A stretch of 64,000 nt of DNA from Pseudomonas furukawaii (GTDB lineage: Bacteria; Pseudomonadota; Gammaproteobacteria; Pseudomonadales; Pseudomonadaceae): contig NZ_AP014862.1 of assembly GCF_002355475.1 (NCBI RefSeq), positions 3,720,001 to 3,784,000 of the forward strand, given 5' to 3'. Positions within the stretch are counted from its first letter, which is position 1. Every line of letters starts with the position of its first letter. The notes under the pieces were generated by a model that had not been told where the DNA came from, ran no database searches, and was given only the letters and a program-made list of their open reading frames with translations. This document shows, piece after piece, positions 19,344 through 30,256 of the stretch. Position numbers and translations under genes: made by a program.

Positions 19344-19371
19344 TATATAGTGGCCAGCGCGACGCGGTCAA
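19344..19371 (-). promoter_or_regulatory. Candidate sigma70 promoter of topA
   Basis: On the minus strand TTGACC is followed after 16 bases by TATATA inside CTATATATAG, about 60 bases before the ATG. The very AT-rich -10 next to a GC-rich spacer and discriminator fits a supercoiling-sensitive promoter, an inference. Confidence 0.6.
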
Positions 19372-19398
19372 GCGCGCCTCTGGCAGGTTTCGTGCCCC

Positions 19399-19635
19399 TC
19401 AGGGCTTCGGGAAGAGGTCGGGCTCGACGCTGACCAGGGCGAAACGCGCGATCTGTTCACCATCCACCAGAACCGTCTCGGTGAACATATTGAGCGGACG
19501 CACCCAGAGGCCGTATTCACCATAGAGGGCCTGATACACCACCAGTTCCTCTTCGGTTTCGGAATGCCGGGCAGTACCGATGACCCGGTACTGCTGCCCC
19601 TTGTAGTGACGGTAAAGACCCGGTTGCAGGCTCAT
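19399..19635 (-). CDS. DUF1653 domain protein (78 aa)
   Basis: 78 residues from the ATG at 19635, preceded by TGAGG. The run [27 protein letters not shown] and [21 protein letters not shown] is the DUF1653 domain, a small beta-barrel of unknown function found alone or next to other genes. Corresponds to PA3012 by position, upstream of topA and downstream of fadA on the same strand but separated from fadA by a terminator. Confidence 0.85.
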   Translation of the reverse strand: MSLQPGLYRHYKGQQYRVIGTARHSETEEELVVYQALYGEYGLWVRPLNMFTETVLVDGEQIARFALVSVEPDLFPKP

Positions 19636-19752
19636 GATTGCCTCACAGTGACGAATGCAGGCTACCCCGCAAAGGTTGCGCATGGTGCCGCGTGCGGCGA
19701 CCCGAAGCCAGCCCTTGCATGAAATTTCCTGCGAAGTTCCTCCACATGAAAG

Positions 19753-19782
19753 CAAAAACCGGGGCGCTGGGCCCCGGTTTTC
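19753..19782 (-). terminator. Rho-independent terminator of the fadBA operon
   Basis: AAAACCGGGGC / GCCCCGGTTTTT stem with A/T tracts, 16 bases after the fadA stop. Confidence 0.88.
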
Positions 19783-19797
19783 TCATCTCGTTCGCGT

Positions 19798-20988
<1,191 letters not shown>

Positions 20989-20992
20989 TCAA

Positions 20993-23140
20993 TTAGCCGA
21001 AAAACTTCTGGCCGTTCTTGGCCATTTCGCGAAGCTTGGCGGTCGGGTGGTACAGCGCGCCCAGATCGGCGTACTGGTCGGCCAGGGCCACGAACTCGGC
21101 CACGCCGATGCTGTCGATGTAGCGCAGCGCACCACCACGGAAGGGCGGGAAGCCGATGCCGTAGATCAGGCCCATGTCGGCCTCGGCGGCAGTGGAGACG
21201 ATGCCGTCTTCCAGGCAGCGGACGGTTTCCATGCACAGCGGGATCATCATGAAGTTGATGATGTCCTCATCGGTCAGCTCGCGCTGCTCCTTGATGATCG
21301 GCTTGAGAATCTCGTAGGCGACCGGGTCGGAGACCTTCTTCGGCTTGCCGCGCTTGTCGGTCTCGTAGGCATAGAAACCCTTGCCGTTCTTCTGACCCAG
21401 GCGGTTGGCCTCGTACATCACGTCAACGGCGGTCTTGCCTTCCACGGCCATGCGGTCCGGGAAACCTTCGGCCATCACGTCGCGGCCGTGGTGGCCGGTG
21501 TCGATACCCACCACGTCGGACAGGTAGGCCGGGCCCATGGGCCAGCCGAACTTCTCCATCACCTTGTCGATGCGGACGAAGTCGACGCCGAACTCCAGCA
21601 GCTTGGCGAAACCACCGAAATAGGGGAACAGCACGCGGTTCACCAGGAAGCCGGGGCAATCGTTCACCACGATGGGGTTCTTGCCCATTTTCTTGGCATA
21701 GGCAACGGTGGTGGCCACGGCCACTTCGCTGGACTTCTCGCCACGGATGACCTCGACCAGGGGCATCATGTGCACCGGGTTGAAGAAGTGCATGCCGACG
21801 AAGTTCTCCGGGCGCTTCAGGGCCTGGGCCAGGTAGCTGATGGAGATGGTGGAGGTGTTGGAAGCGATGATGGCGTCTTCACGCACATGCCCTTCCACCT
21901 CGGCCAGCACGGCGTGCTTGACCTTCGGGTTCTCGACGACCGCTTCCACCACGATGTCGACGTTGCCGAAATCGCCGTAGGACATGGTCGGACGAATGGC
22001 ATTGAGCGCCTCAGCCATCTTCTCGGGCTTCATGCGGCCTTTCTCGACGCGCTTGCCCAGCAGTTTCGCGGCTTCCTTGAGACCGGTCTGGATACCCTCT
22101 TCACGGATATCCTTCATCAGGATCGGGGTGCCCTTGGAGGCGGACTGGTAGGCGATGCCGCCACCCATGATGCCGGCGCCCAGTACGGCGGCCAGCTTCA
22201 CGTCACGGGCGATCTCGTCGTGCTGCTTGGCCTTCTTCTTCAGCTCCTGATCGTTCAGGAACAGGCCGATCAGACTGGTGGCAACCGAGGTCTTGGCCAG
22301 CTTGACGAAGCCGGCGGCTTCGACTTCCAGGGCCTTCTCGCGACCGAAGTTGGCGGCTTTCTGGATGGTCTTGATGGCTTCGACCGGAGCCGGGTAGTTC
22401 GGACCGGCCTGGCCGGCGACGAAGCCCTTGGCGGTCTCGAAGGCCATCATCTGCTCGATGGCATTGAGCTTGATCTTCTCCAGCTTGGGTTGGCGCTTGG
22501 CCTTGAAGTCCAGTTCGCCGGAGATGGCACGCTTGACCAGGTCCAGCGCGCCGGCCTGCAGCAGGTCGGGAGCGACGACGGCGTCGACGGCGCCCACTTT
22601 CAACGCATCTTCGGCACGGTTCTCCTTGCCGGACGCGATCCACTCGATGGCGTTGTCCACGCCGATCAGGCGCGGCAGGCGAACGGTGCCGCCAAAGCCC
22701 GGGTAGATGCCCAGCTTGACTTCCGGCAGGCCGACCTTGGCGGTGGCGCTCATGACGCGATAGTCAGCCGCCAGGCACATTTCCAGGCCGCCGCCCAGAG
22801 CGATCCCGTTGATGGCGGCAACGGTGGGAACGTCGAGGTCTTCGAATGCACTGAAGATCTTGTTGGCTTCGAGGTTGCCAGCCATCAGCTCGGCATCGGG
22901 CATCTGGAAGTTATCGACGAACTCGGTGATATCAGCGCCAACGATGAATACGTCCTTGCCGCTGCTGACGATGACGCCCTTGACCGATGCGTCGGCCTTG
23001 ATGGCGGCGACTGCTTCCTGCAGTTCGTTGAGGGTGAGACGGTTGAACTTGTTGACGGACTCACCCTTGAGGTCGAATTTCAGTTCGACGATACCGCCCT
23101 CAAGAGCCTTAACCGTGATGGCTTTACCTTCGTAAATCAT
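20993..23140 (-). CDS. fadB: Multifunctional fatty-acid oxidation protein FadB
   Basis: 715 residues from the ATG at 23140, preceded by GGAGAT. N-terminal enoyl-CoA hydratase/isomerase ([36 protein letters not shown]) and C-terminal 3-hydroxyacyl-CoA dehydrogenase (Rossmann [36 protein letters not shown] with the catalytic His). It carries out hydration and dehydrogenation in beta-oxidation and partners FadA. The operon is a known PsrA target in P. aeruginosa; a near-consensus box lies 165 bases upstream. Confidence 0.97.
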   Translation of the reverse strand: MIYEGKAITVKALEGGIVELKFDLKGESVNKFNRLTLNELQEAVAAIKADASVKGVIVSSGKDVFIVGADITEFVDNFQMPDAELMAGNLEANKIFSAFEDLDVPTVAAINGIALGGGLEMCLAADYRVMSATAKVGLPEVKLGIYPGFGGTVRLPRLIGVDNAIEWIASGKENRAEDALKVGAVDAVVAPDLLQAGALDLVKRAISGELDFKAKRQPKLEKIKLNAIEQMMAFETAKGFVAGQAGPNYPAPVEAIKTIQKAANFGREKALEVEAAGFVKLAKTSVATSLIGLFLNDQELKKKAKQHDEIARDVKLAAVLGAGIMGGGIAYQSASKGTPILMKDIREEGIQTGLKEAAKLLGKRVEKGRMKPEKMAEALNAIRPTMSYGDFGNVDIVVEAVVENPKVKHAVLAEVEGHVREDAIIASNTSTISISYLAQALKRPENFVGMHFFNPVHMMPLVEVIRGEKSSEVAVATTVAYAKKMGKNPIVVNDCPGFLVNRVLFPYFGGFAKLLEFGVDFVRIDKVMEKFGWPMGPAYLSDVVGIDTGHHGRDVMAEGFPDRMAVEGKTAVDVMYEANRLGQKNGKGFYAYETDKRGKPKKVSDPVAYEILKPIIKEQRELTDEDIINFMMIPLCMETVRCLEDGIVSTAAEADMGLIYGIGFPPFRGGALRYIDSIGVAEFVALADQYADLGALYHPTAKLREMAKNGQKFFG

Positions 23141-23612
23141 CAACTGATCTCCACGGTTTGGGAAACTGGACTTTACGCATCGGAGCCAACCTGCGGACCC
23201 GCTCCCGGCGCTGCCGGAGCATAGTCCCGATCGGTTGGGCACACCCGCCGACACGATATTCGGACTGTACGACTGGAAACGTCATACGAGACAAACGCTC
23301 GATTCATACGCCCGTTTGATTTGGGTGAGCCGAGATTCACGGAAAAGTCCGTACTTGTCAATCGCGCAACGTGACCGCCCGGCCACGCTCCAGAGCCGCC
23401 AGACGCCGCTCAGGCACAGCCGGCGCGCCTTCGCCGGCCGATTCACTGCGGCAATCGGGCGACATCACGAGAATCACGGGGCACTGGAAATGGTGGCGGA
23501 GGGGCACTGGCAAATTGCCCCGGCCATTAGTACATTCGTGCCACTCGGACCGCCAGGATCCGAGCGCCGATAACAACAACAATCGAGGCCACTGGCCCAC
23601 GGAGAAACACCG
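23141..23612. other. Divergent control region between fadB and a secreted-protein gene
   Basis: About 470 bases with no supported gene; small ORFs here are shadows in GC-rich sequence. It must hold the fadB promoter and the promoter of the plus-strand gene at 23613. A near-consensus PsrA box is at 23305-23318. Confidence 0.6.
23305..23318 (-). promoter_or_regulatory. Probable PsrA box upstream of fadBA
   Basis: On the minus strand CAAACGGGCGTATG, i.e. CAAAC-N4-GTATG, one mismatch from the CAAAC-N4-GTTTG motif. The fadBA operon is a known PsrA target in P. aeruginosa; a second AAAC half site (GAAAC) occurs 25 bases nearer fadB. Confidence 0.55.
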
Positions 23613-24422
23613 ATGACGAGCCGTCTGCTTGCCATGCTGCTGGGCTTCCTGCTCACCCTGCCCGCCTTTGCCAGCACCGCCCCATCCCCCGCGACGGACA
23701 ACCTGCTCAAGCTCCATCAGATGCGTCTCGCCATCCAGCGCAGCCTGGGCGATTTCTACATGTACAACAGCATGGAAGGCGATCAGCGCTATGCCCGGAT
23801 GATCGACGAATCCGTCCGGCGGGCCGACGCGCGCCTCGAGGAAATGGGCACCATGCCGGGCCAAGTCTCCAAGGCCCTGCACACGCAACTGACAGAGGAA
23901 TGGCGAACCTACTCCGGCCAGTTGCATGGCCTGGTGGTCGCCCTGCGGGAAGATGGCGTAACCGACCTGCAGCCGGTCGCCGACCTCGCCGCGCGCAACA
24001 AGCGCCTGCTGGACCTGGCCAATGGGCTGTACGGAAAAATCCAGGAGGAAGGTGCCATCCGCGTGCCGCCGCTGACCGAGCGAAGCCGCGAGCAGAGCCT
24101 GCTGATGCAGACCATCGCCGTGGACTACGCATCGCGCAGCGCCTCCATCGGCGGGAGCTTCTTCGGCGGCAACGGCGGCAAGGCCATCGACGAACTGGCG
24201 GGGGAGTTCGCCCAGCGACTGACGAGCCTGGAGCAGGCGCCGCAGAATACGCCGGAGATCCGCGAGGCACTCGACGGCATCAGCACCAAATGGCGCTACA
24301 TCGAGAAATCGCTGAAGAACTACAACGAGAAGAGCGTGCCATTCCTCATCAACAAATATTCCGACCGCATCATCGACGGGCTGGAGGATGTTTCCGCCCG
24401 CTACTCGGAGGCCCACAGCTGA
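23613..24422 (+). CDS. Exported conserved hypothetical protein (269 aa)
   Basis: 269 residues with a clear signal peptide (MTSRLLAMLLGFLLTLPAFA) and no further membrane segment, so probably periplasmic. The mature part is mainly helical, with MRLAIQRSLGDFYMYNSMEGDQRYARMIDESVRRADARLEEMG, and could be a four-helix sensory-type bundle. Matches PA3015 by position. No catalytic motif; function unknown. Convergent with the next gene. Confidence 0.82.
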   Translation: MTSRLLAMLLGFLLTLPAFASTAPSPATDNLLKLHQMRLAIQRSLGDFYMYNSMEGDQRYARMIDESVRRADARLEEMGTMPGQVSKALHTQLTEEWRTYSGQLHGLVVALREDGVTDLQPVADLAARNKRLLDLANGLYGKIQEEGAIRVPPLTERSREQSLLMQTIAVDYASRSASIGGSFFGGNGGKAIDELAGEFAQRLTSLEQAPQNTPEIREALDGISTKWRYIEKSLKNYNEKSVPFLINKYSDRIIDGLEDVSARYSEAHS

Positions 24423-24463
24423 AGCGGTCGCGACGGGCGCGTACCGTCAACCCCGCCCCCCGC

Positions 24464-24898
24464 TCAGGCCAACGCCTCGAGGACCCCGGCAATACGCGCG
24501 AGGTCCTCAGCGCTTCCCCTCTCCCCCCAGTAGAGGGCGACCATCTGGGAACTCGCCTCGATTTTGTAGACATCCTTCGGCAACGCCTGCAGATGCGCCA
24601 GCAACGCGGCGTCCTCGCATGGCTCGCGCCACTGGTTCAGCCACACACCGGGCTCGCTCTGCCAGTAGCACCAGGCATCGCGGCCGCGCAGGCGGGGACG
24701 ATGGTACTGGGCACAGGAACCCGGCGGTTCCTGGGGCAGCCAGTGCGGCCAGTCCTGGCGCGACAGCTGCATGGCCAACCCCATGCGCCGGGCCTGCAGG
24801 CGCAGATCCATGCGTCCTCGCTGCCCCTTGGAGGGCAGCAGCCAGACCAGAGGGCTGAGGACCGCCAGGAGGAGAAATGCGACGAGCCAGAAGGTCAT
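24464..24898 (-). CDS. Membrane-anchored conserved hypothetical protein (144 aa)
   Basis: 144 residues with one N-terminal hydrophobic anchor (WLVAFLLLAVLSPLVWLLP) then a basic stretch and a soluble domain rich in Trp (HWLPQEPP, CYWQSEPGVWLNQW). PA3016-like by position. It has no recognisable motif; the anchor suggests an inner-membrane protein with a short periplasmic or cytoplasmic domain. Shine-Dalgarno is weak. Confidence 0.78.
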   Translation of the reverse strand: MTFWLVAFLLLAVLSPLVWLLPSKGQRGRMDLRLQARRMGLAMQLSRQDWPHWLPQEPPGSCAQYHRPRLRGRDAWCYWQSEPGVWLNQWREPCEDAALLAHLQALPKDVYKIEASSQMVALYWGERGSAEDLARIAGVLEALA

Positions 24899-24984
24899 AA
24901 GGGTTATCCCTGCGCAAAAGCCTGTGTTAAACGTCTCGGAAAGCCATACTTGTGATCATGTACATCCTTGAGGAGGAACCTCCC

Positions 24985-25425
24985 ATGCCCTACCAGCACA
25001 TTCTGGTCGCCGTCGACCTGACCGATGAATGCCATCCGGTGGTACGCCGAGCCCAGGCGCTGGCCCAGGCCAGCAAGGCCAGGCTGTCGCTGGTGCATAT
25101 CGTCGAGCCCATGGCCATGGCCTTCGGGGGCGATGTTCCCATGGACCTGTCGATGCTCCAGCAACAGCAGTTCGAGCAAGCCCGTGAACGCCTGGCCACC
25201 TTTGCCGGCGGCTACGCGGAGATCACCGCCGACCAGCGCCACCTCGCCTACGGACAGCCGCGCCAGGAAATCCACCGCCTCGCCGAAGAACAGGGCTGCG
25301 ACCTGATCGTGGTCGGCAGCCATGGTCGTCACGGCCTGGCCCTGCTGCTCGGATCCACGGCCAACGACGTCCTCCACGGCGCCCCCTGCGACGTGCTGGC
25401 GGTCCGCCTGAAGAAGCCGGAATAA
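24985..25425 (+). CDS. Universal stress protein, UspA family
   Basis: 146 residues from the ATG at 24985, preceded by GAGGAGG. The alpha/beta USP fold is evident: YQHILVAVDLTDE at the start and the ATP-binding VVGSHGRHGLALLLGSTANDVLHGAPCDVLAV at the end (G-x2-G-x9-G-(S/T)). USPs bind ATP or act as chaperone-like stress proteins; the specific stress is not shown. Corresponds to PA3017. Confidence 0.92.
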   Translation: MPYQHILVAVDLTDECHPVVRRAQALAQASKARLSLVHIVEPMAMAFGGDVPMDLSMLQQQQFEQARERLATFAGGYAEITADQRHLAYGQPRQEIHRLAEEQGCDLIVVGSHGRHGLALLLGSTANDVLHGAPCDVLAVRLKKPE

Positions 25426-25450
25426 ATAGAAGGCAATGCGCGGGCGGACT

Positions 25451-26137
25451 TCAGTCGAAGCTTTCGCCCGCGCTCATCACCAGCGGCCGGACCTTCTGCA
25501 ACTGGGTTTCCAGCGAATACGTCATGCTGGATGCCATGGAAAAGAAGGTCAGGAAGGCCTTGAGGTTCGAGTCCCCTTCGCAGACATCGTGGATGCGCTG
25601 CCAGAACGCCTGGTTGACCAGTTGCAACTGCTGGAACAGTCGCACCAACCCCTTGAGCTCCCAGTCCGCATGGCGCCCCTCGCGGAAATTGAAGTACTGC
25701 CGCGCCAGGTAGAGCGACACCGCCCGCAGAATGAACTCCTGGTTGCTGGCGAACGGCAGGTGCTGGTGCGCCATGGGCTTGAGCTTGCCCAGCACCGGAC
25801 AGGCACTGGTGGCCATGATCACACCCAGCAAGGCCCGCAGCCCCTCCTCCAATCCCACCCGCTTGGCGTACTCACGCTCCGGCGTGCGCACCGCCACCAG
25901 CACTTTCCTGAACGCCGGCAAGCCCTGGAAATCCTCGATCACCCGGTGCAGGTCCACGGCCGCCGGACAGTGGCTGTAGCGGTCCCGGGCCAGCGGGCAG
26001 TTGCTGCACTGCTGGTGCTCCAGCCGCGTCCACCTGGGCGCCGCAGCGGCACGCTCCGGGTCGTACTCCCGATCCAGCTCGATGCGGTAGCTGAACTCAT
26101 GCAGGTCATCCAGATGGATGCGGTATTCGATGGCCAT
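25451..26137 (-). CDS. Conserved hypothetical protein with cysteine cluster (228 aa)
   Basis: 228 residues; GGAGAG precedes the ATG. An N-terminal part includes CSNCPLARDRYSHCPAAVD, a C-x2-C-x8-C cluster that could bind a metal. The rest is helical (EEGLRALLGVIMATSACPVLGKLKPMAHQHLPF, a possible active region with Cys and His). It corresponds to PA3018 and sits 20 bases after uup on the same strand, so probably one operon. Function unknown; it could be a Zn or Fe-S protein, not shown. Confidence 0.8.
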   Translation of the reverse strand: MAIEYRIHLDDLHEFSYRIELDREYDPERAAAAPRWTRLEHQQCSNCPLARDRYSHCPAAVDLHRVIEDFQGLPAFRKVLVAVRTPEREYAKRVGLEEGLRALLGVIMATSACPVLGKLKPMAHQHLPFASNQEFILRAVSLYLARQYFNFREGRHADWELKGLVRLFQQLQLVNQAFWQRIHDVCEGDSNLKAFLTFFSMASSMTYSLETQLQKVRPLVMSAGESFD

Positions 26138-26157
26138 GGGCTCTCCGGCTCACTTCC

Positions 26158-28071
26158 TCAACTGTCTTCCAGCTCCGCCCAGCGCTCGATCAGGCGGTCC
26201 AGTTCGGCCTGCAGGACTTCCAGGCGCTCCAGGGTCACGCGGGTCTGCTCGGCCGGGCGCTGGAAGAAGGCAGGATCGGACACTTCGGCCTGAAGCGACG
26301 CCTGCTCCTTTTCCAGGGACTCGATCTGGCCCGGAATGGCTTCCAGCTCCCGCTGCAGCTTGTAGCTGAGCTTCTTCCTCGGCACCTCGGCGGCCATGGC
26401 CACGGCCGCAGGAGCGGATTCGGCCACCTTCGGCGCTTCGGCCTTGGCTTCACGACTCTCACCGACACCCAGCAGGCGCGGGGAACCACCCTGGCGCAGC
26501 CAGTCCTGGTAACCGCCGACGTACTCGCGCACCCGGCCTTGTCCCTCGAACACCAGCGTGCTGGTCACCACGTTGTCGAGGAAGGCCCGATCGTGGCTCA
26601 CCATCAGCACAGTGCCCTGGAAACCCAGCAGCACCTCTTCCAGCAGCTCCAGGGTTTCCACGTCCAGATCGTTGGTCGGTTCGTCCAGCACCAGCAGGTT
26701 GGCCGGCTTGCTGAACAGCTTCGCCAGCAACAGGCGTGCCCGCTCGCCACCGGAGAGCGCTTTCACCGGGGTACGCGCGCGCTGGGGGCTGAACAGGAAA
26801 TCGCCCAGGTAGCTCAGCACATGGCGGTTCTGGCCATCGATGGTGATGAACTCGCGGCCTTCGGCGAGGTTGTCGATCACGGTCTTTTCCAGATCGAGCT
26901 GGTGACGCAATTGGTCGAAATACGCCACTTCCAGCTTGGTGCCCACCTCGATGCTGCCGCTGGTGGGCTCCAGATCGCCCAGCAACAGCTTCAACAGGGT
27001 GGTCTTGCCGGTACCGTTGGCACCCAGCAGGCCGATGCGGTCGGAACGCTGGAGCACCAGGCTGAAGTCGCGGATCAGTGGCTCGCTGCCGGGATGGGCG
27101 AAACTGACGTTCTCCACCACGATCACCTGCTTGCCGGACTTCTCCGCAGCTTCCAACTGGAAGCTGGCCTTGCCCTGGCGCTCGCGACGCTCGCTGCGCT
27201 CGGCACGCATGGCCTTGAGCGCACGCACACGCCCCTCGTTGCGGGTACGGCGAGCCTTGATGCCCTGGCGAATCCAGACCTCTTCCTGGGCCAGGCGCTT
27301 GTCGAACAGCGCATTGGCGGCCTCTTCCGCCGCCAGTTGCTGCTCCTTGTGCACCAGGAAGCTGGCGTAGTCACCGTTCCAATCGATCAGATGACCCCGA
27401 TCCAGTTCGAGGATGCGGGTGGCCAGGTTCTGCAGGAAGGAACGGTCGTGGGTGATGAACAGCACGGCGCCGTTGTAGCCCATCAGCGCCTCTTCCAGCC
27501 AGGCGATGGCGCCGATGTCCAGGTGGTTGGTGGGCTCGTCCAGCAGCAGCAGGTCGGGCTCGGCCACCAGGGCCTGGGCCAGCAGCACGCGGCGGCGCCA
27601 GCCACCGGAAAGTTCGGCCAGGGTCTTGTCCGCCGGCAGCTGCAGGCGGCTGAGGGTGCTGTCCACCAACTGCTGCAGGCGCCAGCCGTCGCGGGCCTCC
27701 AGTTCCTGCTGGACATGGGTGAGTTTGGTCAGGTCGGAATCGGACTGGATGTGCTGGCTAAGGTGATGGTATTCAGCCAGCAGCGCGCCCACCTCCGCCA
27801 AGCCTTCGGCCACCACGTCGAATACGGTGCGCTCGTCCGCGCGGGGCAATTCCTGGGGCAGTTCGCCGATCTTCAGCGCCGGTGCGCGCCAGATCTCGCC
27901 ATCGTCGGCGGACTGGTCGCCCTTGACCAGGCGCAGCAGGCTGGACTTGCCAGTGCCGTTGCGGCCGATGATGCACACGCGCTCGCCGCGGGCGATCTGC
28001 CAGGACACCTTATCCAGCAGCGGCATGGCGCCGTAGGCGAGGGATACATCGGTGAACTTGAGCAGTGTCAT
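26158..28071 (-). CDS. uup: ABC-F ATPase Uup
   Basis: 637 residues with two ABC cassettes and no membrane segment: Walker A GRNGTGKSS and GANGTGKTT, signatures LSGGWRRR and LSGGERAR, and Walker B LLLLDEPTNHLD and LLVLDEPTNDLD. The C-terminal ~80 residues form a coiled-coil DNA-binding-like tail (AIPGQIESLEKEQASLQAEV...LERLEVLQAELDRL), typical of Uup. Uup binds branched DNA and affects transposon excision and ribosome function. AGGAGG precedes the ATG. Confidence 0.94.
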   Translation of the reverse strand: MTLLKFTDVSLAYGAMPLLDKVSWQIARGERVCIIGRNGTGKSSLLRLVKGDQSADDGEIWRAPALKIGELPQELPRADERTVFDVVAEGLAEVGALLAEYHHLSQHIQSDSDLTKLTHVQQELEARDGWRLQQLVDSTLSRLQLPADKTLAELSGGWRRRVLLAQALVAEPDLLLLDEPTNHLDIGAIAWLEEALMGYNGAVLFITHDRSFLQNLATRILELDRGHLIDWNGDYASFLVHKEQQLAAEEAANALFDKRLAQEEVWIRQGIKARRTRNEGRVRALKAMRAERSERRERQGKASFQLEAAEKSGKQVIVVENVSFAHPGSEPLIRDFSLVLQRSDRIGLLGANGTGKTTLLKLLLGDLEPTSGSIEVGTKLEVAYFDQLRHQLDLEKTVIDNLAEGREFITIDGQNRHVLSYLGDFLFSPQRARTPVKALSGGERARLLLAKLFSKPANLLVLDEPTNDLDVETLELLEEVLLGFQGTVLMVSHDRAFLDNVVTSTLVFEGQGRVREYVGGYQDWLRQGGSPRLLGVGESREAKAEAPKVAESAPAAVAMAAEVPRKKLSYKLQRELEAIPGQIESLEKEQASLQAEVSDPAFFQRPAEQTRVTLERLEVLQAELDRLIERWAELEDS

Positions 28072-28254
28072 GGGGAGCCTCCTGAATCAGGGCGCGCATT
28101 CTACCCGACTTGCCACCCCGGCTCCGGGCATTTTTTACCGCCGGTTTCACCTGCTGGCCCAATGCTTTAACCGCCCTCGCCTAACAGCTAAGCTAAGCGT
28201 TGTTCGGTGCCTCGAAAGGGGTAACCACCCTGAGCCATCTGCCCCGGAAGTGTC

Positions 28255-30189
28255 ATGCGCGGTCGTCTGCTGAGCCTGTTTTCCTGTTTGTTACTGTCCA
28301 CGGTCGGCGCCCAGGCCACCCAGGCGTCCACTGTCCCGCTGGCCCAGCAGCGCCTGATGTACGACGAAGCCAAGCGCGCCCTGGCCAAGGGCGACTCCGG
28401 CCCCTACAAGCGCTATGCCAATGCCCTGCGGGACTATCCGCTGGAGCCTTACCTCGCCTACGACGAGCTCACCGCCCGACTCAAATGGGCCAGTAACGAC
28501 GAGATCGAGAAGTTCCTTGCCGAACATGGCGACCTGCCCCAGGCCGGCTGGATGAAGCTGCGCTGGTTGCGCTGGCTGACCGAGCGTGGCGAATGGCAGA
28601 CCTTCGCCAACTATTACGACCCGAAGCTGAACTTCACCGAACTGGACTGCCTGTTCGGCCAGTATCAGCTGCGTCACGGCATGAAGCAGGAAGGTTATGC
28701 CACGGCGAAGAAACTCTGGCTGGTAGGCAAGTCCCAGCCCGAAGCGTGCGACACCCTGTTCACCATGTGGAGCGCCGACGGTCAGCTGACCGAGGACCTG
28801 CGCTGGCAGCGCGCCAAGCTGGCGGCCGAAGCCCGCAACTACGGGCTGGCCAGCCACCTGGCCAAATCCATGCCACGCCTGGGCAACCAGGCCAAGCTGA
28901 TGGCGGAGGTGGCGCAGAAGCCGCAGCTGCTGAGCCAGACCGGACGCTTCGTCCCCGTGGATCACTACACCGCCGACGCCGCCGGCCTCGGCCTGCGCCG
29001 CCTGGCCCGCCAGAGCCCGGAGAAGGCCCTGGCCCTGCTGGATACCTATGCGGACCGTCTGCCCTTCACCAAGGAGGAGAAGGTCGCCATCGCCCGGGAG
29101 ATCGGCCTGACGCTGGCCAAGCGCTTCGACTCCCGCGCCCTGCAGGTCATGACCCAGTACGACCCCGAACTGCGTGACAACACCGTCAGCGAGTGGCGCG
29201 CCCGCCTGCTGCTGCGCCTCGGTCGCTGGGACGATGCCTACCAGTTGACCCGGCAGATGCCCGACAGCCTCGCCAGCACCAACCGCTGGCGTTACTGGCA
29301 GGCCCGCAGCCTGCAACTGGCCCAACCCCAGAGCCAGCAGCCGATCCCGCTCTACCAGCCGGTCGCACGGGAGCGTGACTTCTACGGTTTCCTGGCCGCC
29401 GACCGCCTGCAGGCGCCCTACCAGCTGAACCACCGTCCGCTGGCCCTCGATCCGAAGGTGATGCAGAAGGTGCGCAACACCGCCGGCATTCGCCGTGCCC
29501 TGGAATTCCACGACCGCGGAGAGATCGTCAACGGCCGCCGCGAGTGGTACCACGTCAGCCGCCTGTTCAGCCGTGACGAGATGGTGGCCCAGGCGAAGAT
29601 CGCCTACGACCTGCAGTGGTACTTCCCGGCCATCCGCACCATCAGCCAGGCGCAGTACTGGGACGACCTGGATATCCGCTTCCCCATGGCGCACCGCAAT
29701 GCCCTCACCCAGCAGGCCAAGGTCCGCGGACTGCACTCCAGCTGGGTCTTCGCCATTACCCGCCAGGAAAGCGCCTTCATGGCCGACGCCCGCTCCGGCG
29801 TGGGCGCCATGGGCCTGATGCAACTGATGCCGGCCACCGCCAAGGAGACCGCACGCAAGTTCGGCATTCCCCTGGCGTCACCGCAGCAGGCGTTCAACCC
29901 CGGCGTGAACATCCAGTTGGGCGCCGCCTACCTGAGCCAGGTCCACGGCCAGTTCAACGGCAACCGCGTGCTCGCGTCGGCCGCCTACAACGCCGGGCCC
30001 GGTCGCGTACGCCAATGGCTGCGGGGCGCCAACCACCTCTCCTTCGATGTCTGGGTGGAAACCATTCCCTTCGACGAAACCCGCCAGTACGTGCAGAACG
30101 TGCTGTCCTACTCGGTGATCTACGGCCACAAGCTCAATGCGCCGCAGCCCCTGGTGGACTGGCACGAGCGCTACTTCGACGATCAGTGA
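28255..30189 (+). CDS. slt: Soluble lytic transglycosylase Slt
   Basis: 644 residues with a signal peptide (LSLFSCLLLSTVGAQA). A long superhelical U-shaped N-terminal domain is followed by a linker and the C-terminal catalytic SLT domain. The catalytic Glu is about residue 505 in ITRQESAFM, followed by GAMGLMQLMPATAKE and SAAYNAGPGRVRQWL. It cleaves the MurNAc-GlcNAc bond with formation of 1,6-anhydroMurNAc, the substrates later handled by NagZ. GGAAG precedes the ATG. Confidence 0.95.
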   Translation: MRGRLLSLFSCLLLSTVGAQATQASTVPLAQQRLMYDEAKRALAKGDSGPYKRYANALRDYPLEPYLAYDELTARLKWASNDEIEKFLAEHGDLPQAGWMKLRWLRWLTERGEWQTFANYYDPKLNFTELDCLFGQYQLRHGMKQEGYATAKKLWLVGKSQPEACDTLFTMWSADGQLTEDLRWQRAKLAAEARNYGLASHLAKSMPRLGNQAKLMAEVAQKPQLLSQTGRFVPVDHYTADAAGLGLRRLARQSPEKALALLDTYADRLPFTKEEKVAIAREIGLTLAKRFDSRALQVMTQYDPELRDNTVSEWRARLLLRLGRWDDAYQLTRQMPDSLASTNRWRYWQARSLQLAQPQSQQPIPLYQPVARERDFYGFLAADRLQAPYQLNHRPLALDPKVMQKVRNTAGIRRALEFHDRGEIVNGRREWYHVSRLFSRDEMVAQAKIAYDLQWYFPAIRTISQAQYWDDLDIRFPMAHRNALTQQAKVRGLHSSWVFAITRQESAFMADARSGVGAMGLMQLMPATAKETARKFGIPLASPQQAFNPGVNIQLGAAYLSQVHGQFNGNRVLASAAYNAGPGRVRQWLRGANHLSFDVWVETIPFDETRQYVQNVLSYSVIYGHKLNAPQPLVDWHERYFDDQ

Positions 30190-30204
30190 ACACCTTGAAA
30201 ACGC

Positions 30205-30232
30205 AACGGGCGCCCTCAGGCGCCCGTTTCGT
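30205..30232 (+). terminator. Terminator of slt
   Basis: CGGGCGCC-CTCA-GGCGCCCG stem followed by TTTCGTTTC, 17 bases after the slt stop, between convergent genes. Confidence 0.85.
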
Positions 30233-30256
30233 TTCGATTGCCGGGTGACGCACGCG

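Noticed and set aside
26539-28170. 543-codon plus-strand frame opposite uup
   Set aside because: Shadow; uup motifs are complete on the other strand.
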